Below, piece after piece: positions 6,401-15,581 of a stretch of 17,868 nt of DNA. Origin of the DNA: an uncultured Oscillibacter sp. (GTDB lineage Bacteria; Bacillota; Clostridia; Oscillospirales; Oscillospiraceae); assembly GCA_900544615.1 (NCBI GenBank), contig UQVS01000029.1, forward strand, positions 1 through 17,868, in the 5' to 3' direction. The position numbers and the translations under genes were made by a program. The notes under the pieces were generated by a model. The model worked only from the letters and a program-made list of their open reading frames with translations. It did no database searches and was not told the origin of the DNA. The stretch's first letter is position 1; every line of letters begins with the position of its first letter.

Positions 6401-7098
6401 TACCAATCCACCTCCTGGGGGTGATCCTCGATGATCTTGCCGTCGGCGATCCGCACGATGCGCCGGGCTGTGGCGGCAATGCCGTTATCGTGGGTGATGA
6501 GAATGACGGTGCTGCCCTCTTTATTCAGCTGCTGGAGAAAGCCCAGCACCTCATGACCCGTCCGGGAGTCCAGTGCGCCGGTAGGCTCATCCGCCATGAT
6601 AATGGGCGGACGGGTAGAAATGGCCCGTGCAATGGCCACTCGCTGCTGCTGGCCGCCGGACATCTGGGTGGGCTTATGCTGCGCCCGGTCGGCAAGGCCT
6701 ACCCGCGCCAGCGCCTGCATGGCCAGCTCCCGCCGGTCAATGGGGTCGATGCCCTGATAGATCAGGGGCAGCTCCACGTTTTCCAGCACCGTCAGGTTCT
6801 GGATCAGGTTGTACTGCTGGAAGATAAACCCGATCTGCTTGTTGCGGATGCGGGAAAGCTGTTTGTCGGAAAGCTCCAGAACGTCCACGCCGTCCAGATG
6901 GTAGGTCCCCCTTGTGGGAATATCCAGACAGCCCAGCACGTTCATCATGGTGGATTTGCCGGAGCCGGACTGCCCCACCACCGCGACAAACTCGCCTTTT
7001 TCAATGTCCAGCGAAACGCCGTCCAGCGCCCGGACCTCGCTCTCAAGACCCTCGCCGTAGATCTTATAGACGTTCCGCAGTTCGATCAGTCTCGCCAT
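6397..7098 (-). CDS. MacB/LolD-type ABC transporter ATP-binding protein
   Basis: A complete 233-aa ATPase. Walker A is GQSGSGKST (42-50), Q-loop Gln is about 94, signature MSGGQQQR (146-153), Walker B IIMADEP (166-172), then the D-loop ALD and H-loop His203. The family that pairs with FtsX-like permeases is indicated by VALRALDGVSL-type spacing and EPTGALD. It starts 3 bp after the adaptor stop codon without a strong ribosome site, so translational coupling is likely, and its stop overlaps the permease start. It powers the permease encoded immediately downstream. Confidence 0.95.
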   Translation of the reverse strand: MARLIELRNVYKIYGEGLESEVRALDGVSLDIEKGEFVAVVGQSGSGKSTMMNVLGCLDIPTRGTYHLDGVDVLELSDKQLSRIRNKQIGFIFQQYNLIQNLTVLENVELPLIYQGIDPIDRRELAMQALARVGLADRAQHKPTQMSGGQQQRVAIARAISTRPPIIMADEPTGALDSRTGHEVLGFLQQLNKEGSTVILITHDNGIAATARRIVRIADGKIIEDHPQEVDWY

Positions 7099-7101
7099 GG
7101 C

Positions 7102-8778
7102 TTAACCCCATGCTTCCGTGGTCATCATCTGGGTATAGACCGTGTCGCCTTCATTCAGGCCGGACTTGATCTCCACGTTGTAGGTATCCTGAATACCGAT
7201 CTCCACCTGAACGGGGTAGAAGCCGGCGGGGATCTCCTCGTCCTGATAGGGCAGCTCCAGTGCGTTGTCCGGCTGGCTGTCCGCCTGCACATAGACCACG
7301 GTGGCGGTGGAGCCGTCGTCCAGGCCCACGGTGCGCACCGCCTGGATAGGCACCATCAGGCAGTTGTCGTTCTGGCTGGCCTGGATCTCATAGTTCACAT
7401 AGCTATTGACCTGAAGGGTTCCCTCCGTATTATCGGCGGAGATGGTGATGGGATAGCTGGCCACGCCGTTGTTCACGGAGCTGGACAGGCTCACCGTTTC
7501 CACCGTACCGAAAGCGCTGGTGCCCCACTGATCCAGATTGACGGACATCCCGGCCTTGATGTAGCTGATGTTCCGCTCATCCACGGTGGCGCTGATGGTC
7601 ACGGTGGAGGTGTCGGAAATGGTCACCAGCGTGCTGTTGGCATCCAGCTCCTGGCCCTGGGTCACAGACAGGCCGATGACCTGGCCGGAGATGGGGGCCA
7701 CGGCGTTGCAGTTGTCCAGGTTCTTCTGGGCGGTTTCCAACCGCTTCTGGGCCTCTGCCAGAGCCTGCTGGGCCGTGAAAATTTCGGTTTCGCTGTCCTC
7801 GCCGTCGATCCGCACCAGCACCTGACCGGGGGTCACGGAGAGGTAATCCACCAGATTGCTGGAAATCACAGTGCCGCTGACGGTGGACGTCAGATCGCCC
7901 ACCCGGTAGTATTCCAGCTTGCCGGATTCATAGGGGTACACGGTATCGCCGTTCACCGTGGCGGTGGCGGTGGCCACCATGTCCTTGGCCAGAACGCCTG
8001 CGTTGGGGATCACGATCTCCGCGGAAAACAGCTTGGAGCCTTCCGGGGTAATGCGGTTGACCATATGTACCGCTTCCACCGTACCCTCCACCGTGGTCAT
8101 CAGGGCAGGAATGGACACCTCCACCGTCTGGCCCTTTTTCAGTTCCCCGGCGTAGGCGTAGCTGTAATACTGCTCCAGCCGCATTTTGGTGTCATCCGCC
8201 AACGTGGCTACCTTAGTTCCCTTGCCGATCTCATCGCCGGGGTTCAGCGTCACCACATCCATCAGCTTCCCGGCATAGGAGGGGGACAGATTCAGCCCCG
8301 CAATGTCTTTTTGCAGGGTGTTGATCTGCTTCTGATAGCCCTCCACCTCGTCGCGGGCCTTCTGCACCTCGGTGGCGGCGTTGGGAGAGTCAATGGTAAA
8401 CAGGGGATCCCCCTGCTCTACGTGCTGGCCCTCCTCCACGAACACGTCCATCACGGTACCGGCCGTGGTCAGGCTGATGGTCTCGCTGTTCTTGGCCTTT
8501 ACCAGACCGCTGCCGTCCACCACGGAACTGATGGCGCCGTATTCCACCGTTGCGGTACCAGCTTCGCTGCTGGCGCCGCCTTTTTTCCCTCTGAAGTACA
8601 GCACACCGCCTGCAATCAGGGCGGCCACGACCACCAGCGCAATGATCCGCCGGATCATGCGCCGCCGTTTCTTTTTGCTTACCGGGCTTTTTTCTGCCTC
8701 CTTCGGCGTTTCCGGCGCGGCCGGGACGGCAGTTTCCGCCGGGGTCAGCTCCTTCTTTTCTTCCATGATCTCTGCCAT
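7102..8778 (-). CDS. MacA/HlyD-type adaptor protein with two tandem adaptor units
   Basis: First gene of the exporter operon, 558 aa, clearly longer than the usual 350-400 aa. A charged cytoplasmic N-terminus (1-44) precedes one transmembrane helix (about 45-62). Unit A: biotinyl-lipoyl half-motif 106-130 (GTVMDVFVEEGQHVEQGD), helical segment 134-162, second half 167-195, beta-barrel about 198-258. Unit B repeats the pattern: half-motif 300-326, helical hairpin 330-357 (AQQALAEAQKRLETAQKNL), second half 361-388 (APISGQVIGLSVTQGQEL), barrel 390-455, membrane-proximal domain to the end. ATG at 8778 follows AAAAGGAG with an 8-base gap. Known relatives link the inner-membrane pump to the envelope; in this presumed monoderm it would reach into the wall. 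Confidence 0.92.
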   Translation of the reverse strand: MAEIMEEKKELTPAETAVPAAPETPKEAEKSPVSKKKRRRMIRRIIALVVVAALIAGGVLYFRGKKGGASSEAGTATVEYGAISSVVDGSGLVKAKNSETISLTTAGTVMDVFVEEGQHVEQGDPLFTIDSPNAATEVQKARDEVEGYQKQINTLQKDIAGLNLSPSYAGKLMDVVTLNPGDEIGKGTKVATLADDTKMRLEQYYSYAYAGELKKGQTVEVSIPALMTTVEGTVEAVHMVNRITPEGSKLFSAEIVIPNAGVLAKDMVATATATVNGDTVYPYESGKLEYYRVGDLTSTVSGTVISSNLVDYLSVTPGQVLVRIDGEDSETEIFTAQQALAEAQKRLETAQKNLDNCNAVAPISGQVIGLSVTQGQELDANSTLVTISDTSTVTISATVDERNISYIKAGMSVNLDQWGTSAFGTVETVSLSSSVNNGVASYPITISADNTEGTLQVNSYVNYEIQASQNDNCLMVPIQAVRTVGLDDGSTATVVYVQADSQPDNALELPYQDEEIPAGFYPVQVEIGIQDTYNVEIKSGLNEGDTVYTQMMTTEAWG

Positions 8779-8842
8779 GTCATATTCTCCTTTTGCGATT
8801 CTCCGGGCCGGACGGCCCGCCTGCTTTCAGTTTCTCCATGCT

Positions 8843-8866
8843 AATATAGTCAACAGGGCAAATCAA
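8843..8866 (-). promoter_or_regulatory. Candidate promoter of the adaptor/ABC/SLH operon
   Basis: On the minus strand a TATATT -10 box (8843-8848) lies about 65 bp upstream of the adaptor start. TTG-rich -35 candidates (TTGTTG) occur 15 or 18 bp upstream of it; neither is a clean TTGACA, so the exact -35 is unclear. Confidence 0.4.
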
Positions 8867-8950
8867 CAACAAAACAGTAACAAATTTTCAGAAGAGTACG
8901 TTCTCATTCTATAATGACGGATTCCAGTGGGAAAAAGTTTCACGCTTTGT

Positions 8951-8995
8951 AAAAAAAGCTGCTCCGCCAAGGATTTTCAGCGGAACAGCTCTTTT
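8951..8995 (-). terminator. Intrinsic terminator of the TRAP-TAXI operon
   Basis: Minus-strand stem AGCTG/CAGCT plus CCGC/GCGG (8957-8967 with 8980-8990, one mismatch) followed by seven T (8957-8951). It lies 20 bp downstream of the TRAP permease stop codon. Confidence 0.85.
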
Positions 8996-9009
8996 CATTG
9001 ACAGGGTTT

Positions 9010-11004
9010 TCAGGCAGCCAGCTTTCTGGCGCTCATGCGCTGGATCAGCGTGATGCCGCCGACCACGATCAGGCCCGCCACGTCCGACAGGGTGCCGGGG
9101 ATCATCATGCACAGACCGCCGATGATCAGCGCTGCACGGAACAGCACGGGGATCTTCTTGTAGAGGTAGCCGTTGAGGGCCGCGGCGATGCCGAACAGAC
9201 CCAGCAGGGCGCTGATGACGATCTGCACCACGGCAAAGGGGCCGGACACATTCTCAAACAGCATGGCGGGGCTGTAGGCGAAGATATAGGGCACCACGAA
9301 GGCGGCAATGGCCAGCTTGGTGGCGTTGAAGCCGGTTTTCATGGGGTTGGCCTTGGCAATGGCAGCGCCTGCATAGGCCGCCAGCGCCACTGGGGGGGTG
9401 ATGTCCGCCACAATGCCGAAGTAGAACACGAAGAAGTGGGCCGCCACCACGGGGAAGCCCATCTGCACCAGAATGGGGGCGCAGGTGGAGGCCATGATGC
9501 AGTAGTTGGCGGTGGTGGGAACGCCCATGCCCAGAATGATGCAGCAGATCATGGTCAGAGCAAGGCCGATGATGGTGGCGTCGCCAGCCGCCTGCACGAT
9601 GGCATTGATGAGGATGGAAGCAAGACCGGTGACGGTGATGCAGCCGGCGATCATACCCGCCATGGCGCAGGCCACCGCCACGGTGATGGCGCCCTTGGCG
9701 CCGGCTTCCAGCGCCTCCACGATCTTACCGAAAGTCAGCCGCTCCTCCTTGTTCAAAAAGCCCACCACAATGGCGGCCAGAATGGAGACGGCTGCGGAGA
9801 ACTGCATGGTGCGGCTGCCGGAGGAAACCAGGAAGATCAGCAGAGCCAGAGGTATGATGAGATAGGCCCGCTTGGCAAGTTCGCCCCAGGAGACCATCTC
9901 GGACTTGGGCATCCCCTTCAGTCCCAGCTTTTTGGCCTCCAGATGGACGGCGATGAAAATGCCGGTGAAATACAGCAGGGCGGGAAGAATGGCCTTCACC
10001 GCCACCTGTGCATAGGGGATGCTCATGTACTCCGCCATCAGGAAGGCGGCAGCGCCCATGATGGGCGGCATGATCTGACCGCCGGTGGAGGCGGCGGCCT
10101 CAACGGCACCGGCAAATTCCGGCTTGTAGCCGGTCTTTTTCATCATGGGGATCGTGACGGAGCCGGTGGTCACGGTGTTGCCCACGGAGGAGCCGGACAC
10201 CATGCCGCACAGGGCGGAGGAGATCACCGCCACCTTGGCGGGGCCGCCGGAGGACCAGCCTGCCAGCCGGTTGGCAAAGCTGATAAAGAAGTTGGCGATG
10301 CCGGTGCGCTCCAGAAATGCGCCGAAAATGATGAACAGCACAATGTAGGTATAGCACACGCTCACCGGCGTGCCGATGACGCCGCTGGTGGTATAGAACA
10401 GCTTATAGACAATGTTCTTGAGGGCCTTGTAGAAGCTGGGGTCCCAGCTGAGCTGGTTATAGAAGGTGTAGATCAGCAGAACGCCCAGCACGCACAGAAT
10501 GGGCAGGCCCACGCAGCGGCGGCACAGCTCGATCAGCACCAGAATCCCGATGGTGCCGATGATGATGTGAATGGGCTGGAGCTTGGTGGCCAGCTGAATG
10601 ATGGAAAAGGCGTTGATGGCAAAGTAGAAGAAGCTGCCCGCGCCCAGCGCCATCAGAATCCAGTCGTACCATGGCACATGGTTGACCCGCGCCGCGCCCT
10701 TTCTGGCGGGATACACCAGATAGCCGATGATAATGATGAAGCCGAGGAACAGGGACAGCCGCCGCTCCGGCAGCGCCTTGCTGAACAAGGTCATCAGAAT
10801 GCAGTACACGGAGAAGGCCGACATCAGCACCCGCAGGGCAATTTTCGGGCCGCCTTCCCAGACACGGGTGTTGGATTCCCGGTCGTACTTTTTCATGACG
10901 GCGTCCACATCCGCCTGAATGTCGTGTTCCATTCCGTTTTCCTCATGTACGAGGTTCTTTTCCGTTTCTGTAGCGGGGTCGTTGTGCTTCTTGAACAAGC
11001 TCAT
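9010..11004 (-). CDS. TRAP transporter fused permease (DctQM type, TAXI-associated)
   Basis: Integral membrane protein of 664 aa carrying the small (DctQ-like, about residues 55-185, four helices) and large (DctM-like, about 195-630) TRAP subunits in one chain, as is normal for TAXI-type TRAP systems. The DctM signature is clear: SGSSVGNTVTTGSVTIPMMK followed by TGYKPEFAGAVEAAASTGGQ and IMPPIMGAAAF. It should drive Na+ or H+ coupled uptake of an organic anion delivered by the binding protein encoded upstream. Start: AAGGAGG lies 7 bases before ATG 11004. The N-terminal 50 residues are charged and cytoplasmic. The substrate cannot be told from sequence. Confidence 0.95.
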   Translation of the reverse strand: MSLFKKHNDPATETEKNLVHEENGMEHDIQADVDAVMKKYDRESNTRVWEGGPKIALRVLMSAFSVYCILMTLFSKALPERRLSLFLGFIIIIGYLVYPARKGAARVNHVPWYDWILMALGAGSFFYFAINAFSIIQLATKLQPIHIIIGTIGILVLIELCRRCVGLPILCVLGVLLIYTFYNQLSWDPSFYKALKNIVYKLFYTTSGVIGTPVSVCYTYIVLFIIFGAFLERTGIANFFISFANRLAGWSSGGPAKVAVISSALCGMVSGSSVGNTVTTGSVTIPMMKKTGYKPEFAGAVEAAASTGGQIMPPIMGAAAFLMAEYMSIPYAQVAVKAILPALLYFTGIFIAVHLEAKKLGLKGMPKSEMVSWGELAKRAYLIIPLALLIFLVSSGSRTMQFSAAVSILAAIVVGFLNKEERLTFGKIVEALEAGAKGAITVAVACAMAGMIAGCITVTGLASILINAIVQAAGDATIIGLALTMICCIILGMGVPTTANYCIMASTCAPILVQMGFPVVAAHFFVFYFGIVADITPPVALAAYAGAAIAKANPMKTGFNATKLAIAAFVVPYIFAYSPAMLFENVSGPFAVVQIVISALLGLFGIAAALNGYLYKKIPVLFRAALIIGGLCMMIPGTLSDVAGLIVVGGITLIQRMSARKLAA

Positions 11005-11113
11005 AGCCTCTCCTCCTTGATCGTTTTCTCACATCCGCAGTTGACAGGGGCAGCCTCTGTCTGTCCTTCTCAACCGGGGACCGGGGGGGTATTCTTGCTG
11101 TAGAACGGGTCAT

Positions 11114-11141
11114 GGCTGCGGCGGATTTCTCCGCCGCAGCC
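11114..11141 (-). promoter_or_regulatory. Strong intercistronic hairpin between binding-protein and permease genes
   Basis: A perfect 12-bp GC-rich stem (11114-11125/11130-11141) has a GAAA tetraloop on the minus strand. It is followed there by ATGACC, not a T-run, so it should not terminate efficiently. A second 7-bp inverted repeat (TTACATA/TATGTAA, 11146-11163) lies next to it on the binding-protein side. Such stems commonly protect the 3' end of the upstream message and lower expression of the next gene. Confidence 0.6.
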
Positions 11142-11202
11142 TGTTTTACATACTCATATGTAAGGGAACCGTGGCTTTTTTGTAAAAATACCGTTCAGAT
11201 TT

Positions 11203-12237
11203 TTACTTGGTAGCCACATCGAAGCCCTTTTCGGCGAAGTACTTGGCAGCGCCGGGATGATAGGGCACAGAGGTGATGGAAGCGCCGAACTCGGTGGACA
11301 GCTCGCCGTACTTTGCATGGCTGCTGACCAGATCCGCAGCGTTGTCGAAGATATCGGCAGTCAGGGCATAGATGGCGTCCTCGGACACATCGTCGCGGGC
11401 CAGAATCACAGCGCCCACGGCCACGGTGGTCACATCCTCTTCCTGACCGTTGTAGGTGCCGGCGGGGATCACATGCTTGGTGTAGTAGGGAGAAGCAGCC
11501 AGCAGGTCGTTGATATGCTCATCGTCCAGAGACACCAGATAAGCGGTCTTGGTGGTGGACAGGTCGGTAATGGCGGTAGTGGGAGCGCCGGACACGATGA
11601 ACGCGGCGTCGATCTTGCCGTCCTTCAGGGAGTCGGCGCTGTCGCCGAAGCTCTGATAGGTGGCATTGATCTGGGTGAACTTGCCTTCAGCGTCCAGATC
11701 GCCCAGACCGTAAGCGCTCAGGATGTCCACAGCGTTGAAGTACACGCCGGAACCGGCCGCGCCGACAGATACGTTCTTGCCGGCCAGATCCGCCACGGTC
11801 TTGATGCTGGGATCGGTGGTGACGATCTGCACATCTTCCATGTACAGGGCTGCCACGGTGGAGAAGCAGTCGATGGGCTGCTCAAAGAGGTTGGTGCCGT
11901 TGTAGGCGTAAGCCATAACGTCGGACTGGCAGAAGGCCAGCTCCGCGTTGCCGTCGGCCAGCTCTTCCACGTTGGACTTGGAGCCGTTGCCCACCAGACC
12001 GGTCACAGCCACGTTGGTATTGTTAGTAGCGTGCTGGGCGATGACGGAGCCGAAAGCGTAATAGGTGCCGGACTCGCCGCCAGTGACGAAGCGCAGCTTT
12101 GCAGAAGCCGCAGGAGCGTTGGCAGAGCTGTCGGTGCTGCTGTCAGAAGAAGCGTCGCCGGAAGAGGAGCTGCCGCCGCAGGCCGCCAGAGACGCGACCA
12201 TGCCCAGAGCAAGAATCAGAGACAAAAACTTTTTCAT
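11203..12237 (-). CDS. TAXI-family TRAP transporter solute-binding lipoprotein
   Basis: Extracytoplasmic substrate receptor of the TRAP system, 344 aa. Residues 1-20 are a lipoprotein signal with lipobox LAAC (lipid-modified Cys20). A Ser/Asp-rich linker (about 21-45) follows, then the TAXI domain, which opens with LRFVTGGESGTYYAFG and continues with ADGNAELAFCQSDVMAYAYNG, both typical of the family. The start at 12237 is preferred because AGAGGG is 6 bases upstream; the ATG two codons earlier abuts the ribosome site. It precedes the fused permease in one operon with a 198-bp structured spacer, an arrangement that lets the receptor be made in excess. The ligand is unknown; known TAXI proteins bind glutamate or other carboxylates. 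Confidence 0.95.
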   Translation of the reverse strand: MKKFLSLILALGMVASLAACGGSSSSGDASSDSSTDSSANAPAASAKLRFVTGGESGTYYAFGSVIAQHATNNTNVAVTGLVGNGSKSNVEELADGNAELAFCQSDVMAYAYNGTNLFEQPIDCFSTVAALYMEDVQIVTTDPSIKTVADLAGKNVSVGAAGSGVYFNAVDILSAYGLGDLDAEGKFTQINATYQSFGDSADSLKDGKIDAAFIVSGAPTTAITDLSTTKTAYLVSLDDEHINDLLAASPYYTKHVIPAGTYNGQEEDVTTVAVGAVILARDDVSEDAIYALTADIFDNAADLVSSHAKYGELSTEFGASITSVPYHPGAAKYFAEKGFDVATK

Positions 12238-12299
12238 ATACATCCCTCTTATTCAAATTGGATTGCAAAATTGGTATGTCCTTTCAAGGCCATGTGCAT

Positions 12300-12328
12300 A
12301 TCATACATGAAAAAGTTTCATTTTGCAA
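12300..12328 (-). promoter_or_regulatory. Promoter of the TRAP-TAXI operon with inverted repeat in the spacer
   Basis: On the minus strand TTGCAA (12323-12328) and TATGAT (12300-12305) are exactly 17 bp apart, about 60 bp upstream of the binding-protein start. The spacer holds ATGAAA-aag-TTTCAT (12307-12321), an operator-like inverted repeat. No regulator gene is in the window. Confidence 0.65.
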
Positions 12329-12444
12329 GAGCTTTTTCTATACTTTGGTGATTTTTCTGCATAACCCGTATCGCCGTCTTGCATTTTGGCAGATTTTGAT
12401 TCGTTTTGACCGTACTCCCCTTGCAAATCACCTGTCCATCCTGC

Positions 12445-12484
12445 AAAAACAGGCCCCGGCAGACGGACTGCCGGGGCCTGTTTT
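12445..12484. terminator. Terminator downstream of thrS (works in both directions)
   Basis: Stem of at least 13 GC-rich bp (CAGGCCCCGGCAG/CTGCCGGGGCCTG) extended by A-T pairs, loop ACGGA, with A-run on the left and T-run on the right. It lies 14 bp past the thrS stop. Confidence 0.9.
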
Positions 12485-12497
12485 GTGCAATTTTACT

Positions 12498-14279
<1,782 letters not shown>

Positions 14280-14722
14280 TGCAATGTCTCCTTTCCTTCG
14301 GCGGTCAATCCGCCCCTGGGGCAAAACAAAAACGCCTCGCCCCTGTTTTTATCAGGGGTGAGGCGCACAATGCACTCCACGGTTCCACCCTGCTTGCACA
14401 CAAGGCGAAAGCCCGCCTTGTGTGCAAGCAGACAAAACCCTTTCAGGCTTTTGCCCGATTTCCATGGCGCAGGAACCCCCTGACGGGTTTCCCGCACACA
14501 CGCTTCCTTTCCGAAAAAAGGATGCACGGCCAAAGCGTTCTTTCGGCATTGTTATGCCGCTCGTGTTCTCTGTAACGGGAGATCCCGTCCCGGCCTACAT
14601 ATCGGCGGGCAGCTCCAAGGCGGTGACTGTTTCGGTCCCGGCAAACACCGCTTGCAGCCCATGGCGGTGTCTCTCTGCTGCGTTTTCCGAACAGCGTCCT
14701 TTTCCAAGCCTTTTTTAGAATG
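14280..14722 (-). promoter_or_regulatory. T-box riboswitch leader of thrS
   Basis: Minus-strand leader of about 440 nt sensing uncharged tRNA-Thr. The T-box sequence AGGGTGGAACCGTG is at 14378-14391. It can pair into an antiterminator or yield to the terminator stem 14333-14345/14353-14365, followed by TTTTTGTTTT. Upstream is a perfect 17-bp stem (14391-14407/14414-14430), probably stem III and unusually long. Stem I begins near 14700; an 8-bp helix CTGTTCGG/CCGAAACAG (one bulged A) and a GCGGTGT hairpin are visible. Thr codon ACC occurs at 14634-14636 and 14622-14624; I cannot decide which is the specifier. Reading frames crossing this leader are not genes. Confidence 0.92.
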
Positions 14723-14728
14723 AAATCA

Positions 14729-14757
14729 ATCATAGCACGGAGGAATTTGATTGTCAA
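14729..14757 (-). promoter_or_regulatory. Near-consensus promoter of the thrS T-box leader
   Basis: Minus strand: perfect TTGACA (14752-14757), 17-bp spacer, TATGAT (14729-14734). The predicted transcript starts near 14722. Confidence 0.85.
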
Positions 14758-14907
14758 GGGGCGGAGCATCCAATGATTTTTCTGTTTTTGGAATTTGCGG
14801 AACGAAAATCCAAGCCGGGCCGCCGGGTCAAGACCGTCTCCGTCAAACAGCATCTCTCTGGCCCCGCAGCTGCGGTCATGCGGAGGCTCTGACCGTACCC
14901 CTGTGGA

Positions 14908-14941
14908 AAATCCGGGAGCGCCGCAGAGCGCTCCCGGATTT
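14908..14941 (-). terminator. Intrinsic terminator of the ilvD-DUF815-lysE cluster
   Basis: Perfect 14-bp stem (14908-14921/14928-14941, containing CCGGGAGCGC) with a 6-base loop, then TTTT on the minus strand, 12 bp past the exporter stop. Between it and the thrS promoter (14758-14907) I see nothing coding. Confidence 0.8.
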
Positions 14942-14952
14942 GGCGGATATAA

Positions 14953-15546
14953 TCAGGTCTTTACAATTTTCCACGCGCACCAGACCAGCAGCAGCGCCAT
15001 GACGGCGTTGATGGCTTTGGCATACTTCTTATACAGCGGAAAGAGCAGAGAACCAAGGGTCGCCCAGATCAGGTTGCCGGTGCCGGCGCAGAGCATCATG
15101 ATCACGGCAAAGGCCGCGATGTGGCCGGGGTGGAACCCATAGGGCAGAATATAGCCGGAGTAAAAGGCAATCCCCAGCATCAGGATCTTGATGTTCAGGA
15201 ATTGCAGCAAAAACCCGTTGCCGCACGTCAGAGGACGGGACGCATCCGCCGCGCCGCTGCCCGTTTTCCGGGTGAAGGTCTTATAGGCCAGATACAGCAC
15301 ATAGACCGCACCCACATATTTCGCCACGGGAACGATCTGGGGAACCAGCTCCCCCAGCGCGGCGCATCCGAAGCCGCAGATCAGCATAACGGTCAGCAGC
15401 CCTGCCCAGATACCCAGCAGCAGCGGACGGCATTTCCGAAAGCCGAAGGTGCTGGTGCTGCTGAGCAGCAGGATGTTGTTGGGGCCGGGGGTGAAGGTGG
15501 TGGCGCAGGCGGAGACCGCCAGCTCCATAAAAACAGATGCTCCCAT
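14953..15546 (-). CDS. LysE/RhtB-family amino-acid exporter
   Basis: A 197-aa inner-membrane protein with about six hydrophobic helices, the usual length for the family. The N-terminal signature FTPGPNNILLL (about residues 18-28) follows helix 1 and is the best family marker. A second conserved area is FLLQFLNIKILMLGIAFYSG (about 111-130). Relatives export lysine, homoserine/threonine or other neutral amino acids by proton exchange; the substrate here cannot be read from the sequence. ATG 15546 follows GAGAGGAG with a 6-base gap. It is 35 bp downstream of the DUF815 gene and may share the ilvD transcript, so a link to branched-chain amino acids is possible but unproven. Confidence 0.9.
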   Translation of the reverse strand: MGASVFMELAVSACATTFTPGPNNILLLSSTSTFGFRKCRPLLLGIWAGLLTVMLICGFGCAALGELVPQIVPVAKYVGAVYVLYLAYKTFTRKTGSGAADASRPLTCGNGFLLQFLNIKILMLGIAFYSGYILPYGFHPGHIAAFAVIMMLCAGTGNLIWATLGSLLFPLYKKYAKAINAVMALLLVWCAWKIVKT

Positions 15547-15581
15547 GGGATGCTCCTCTCTCTTTCACTCAGGGGACAGGC

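Noticed and set aside
6382..8844. 820-codon plus-strand open frame opposite the adaptor and ATPase genes
   Set aside because: Frame mirrors two genes with full family motifs on the minus strand; the product is His/Gly-rich low-complexity sequence with no ribosome site, a usual artefact in GC-rich DNA.
8998..11103. 701-codon plus-strand open frame opposite the TRAP permease
   Set aside because: Extremely His/Gly/Asp-rich composition reflecting the reverse of membrane codons; the minus gene is unambiguous.
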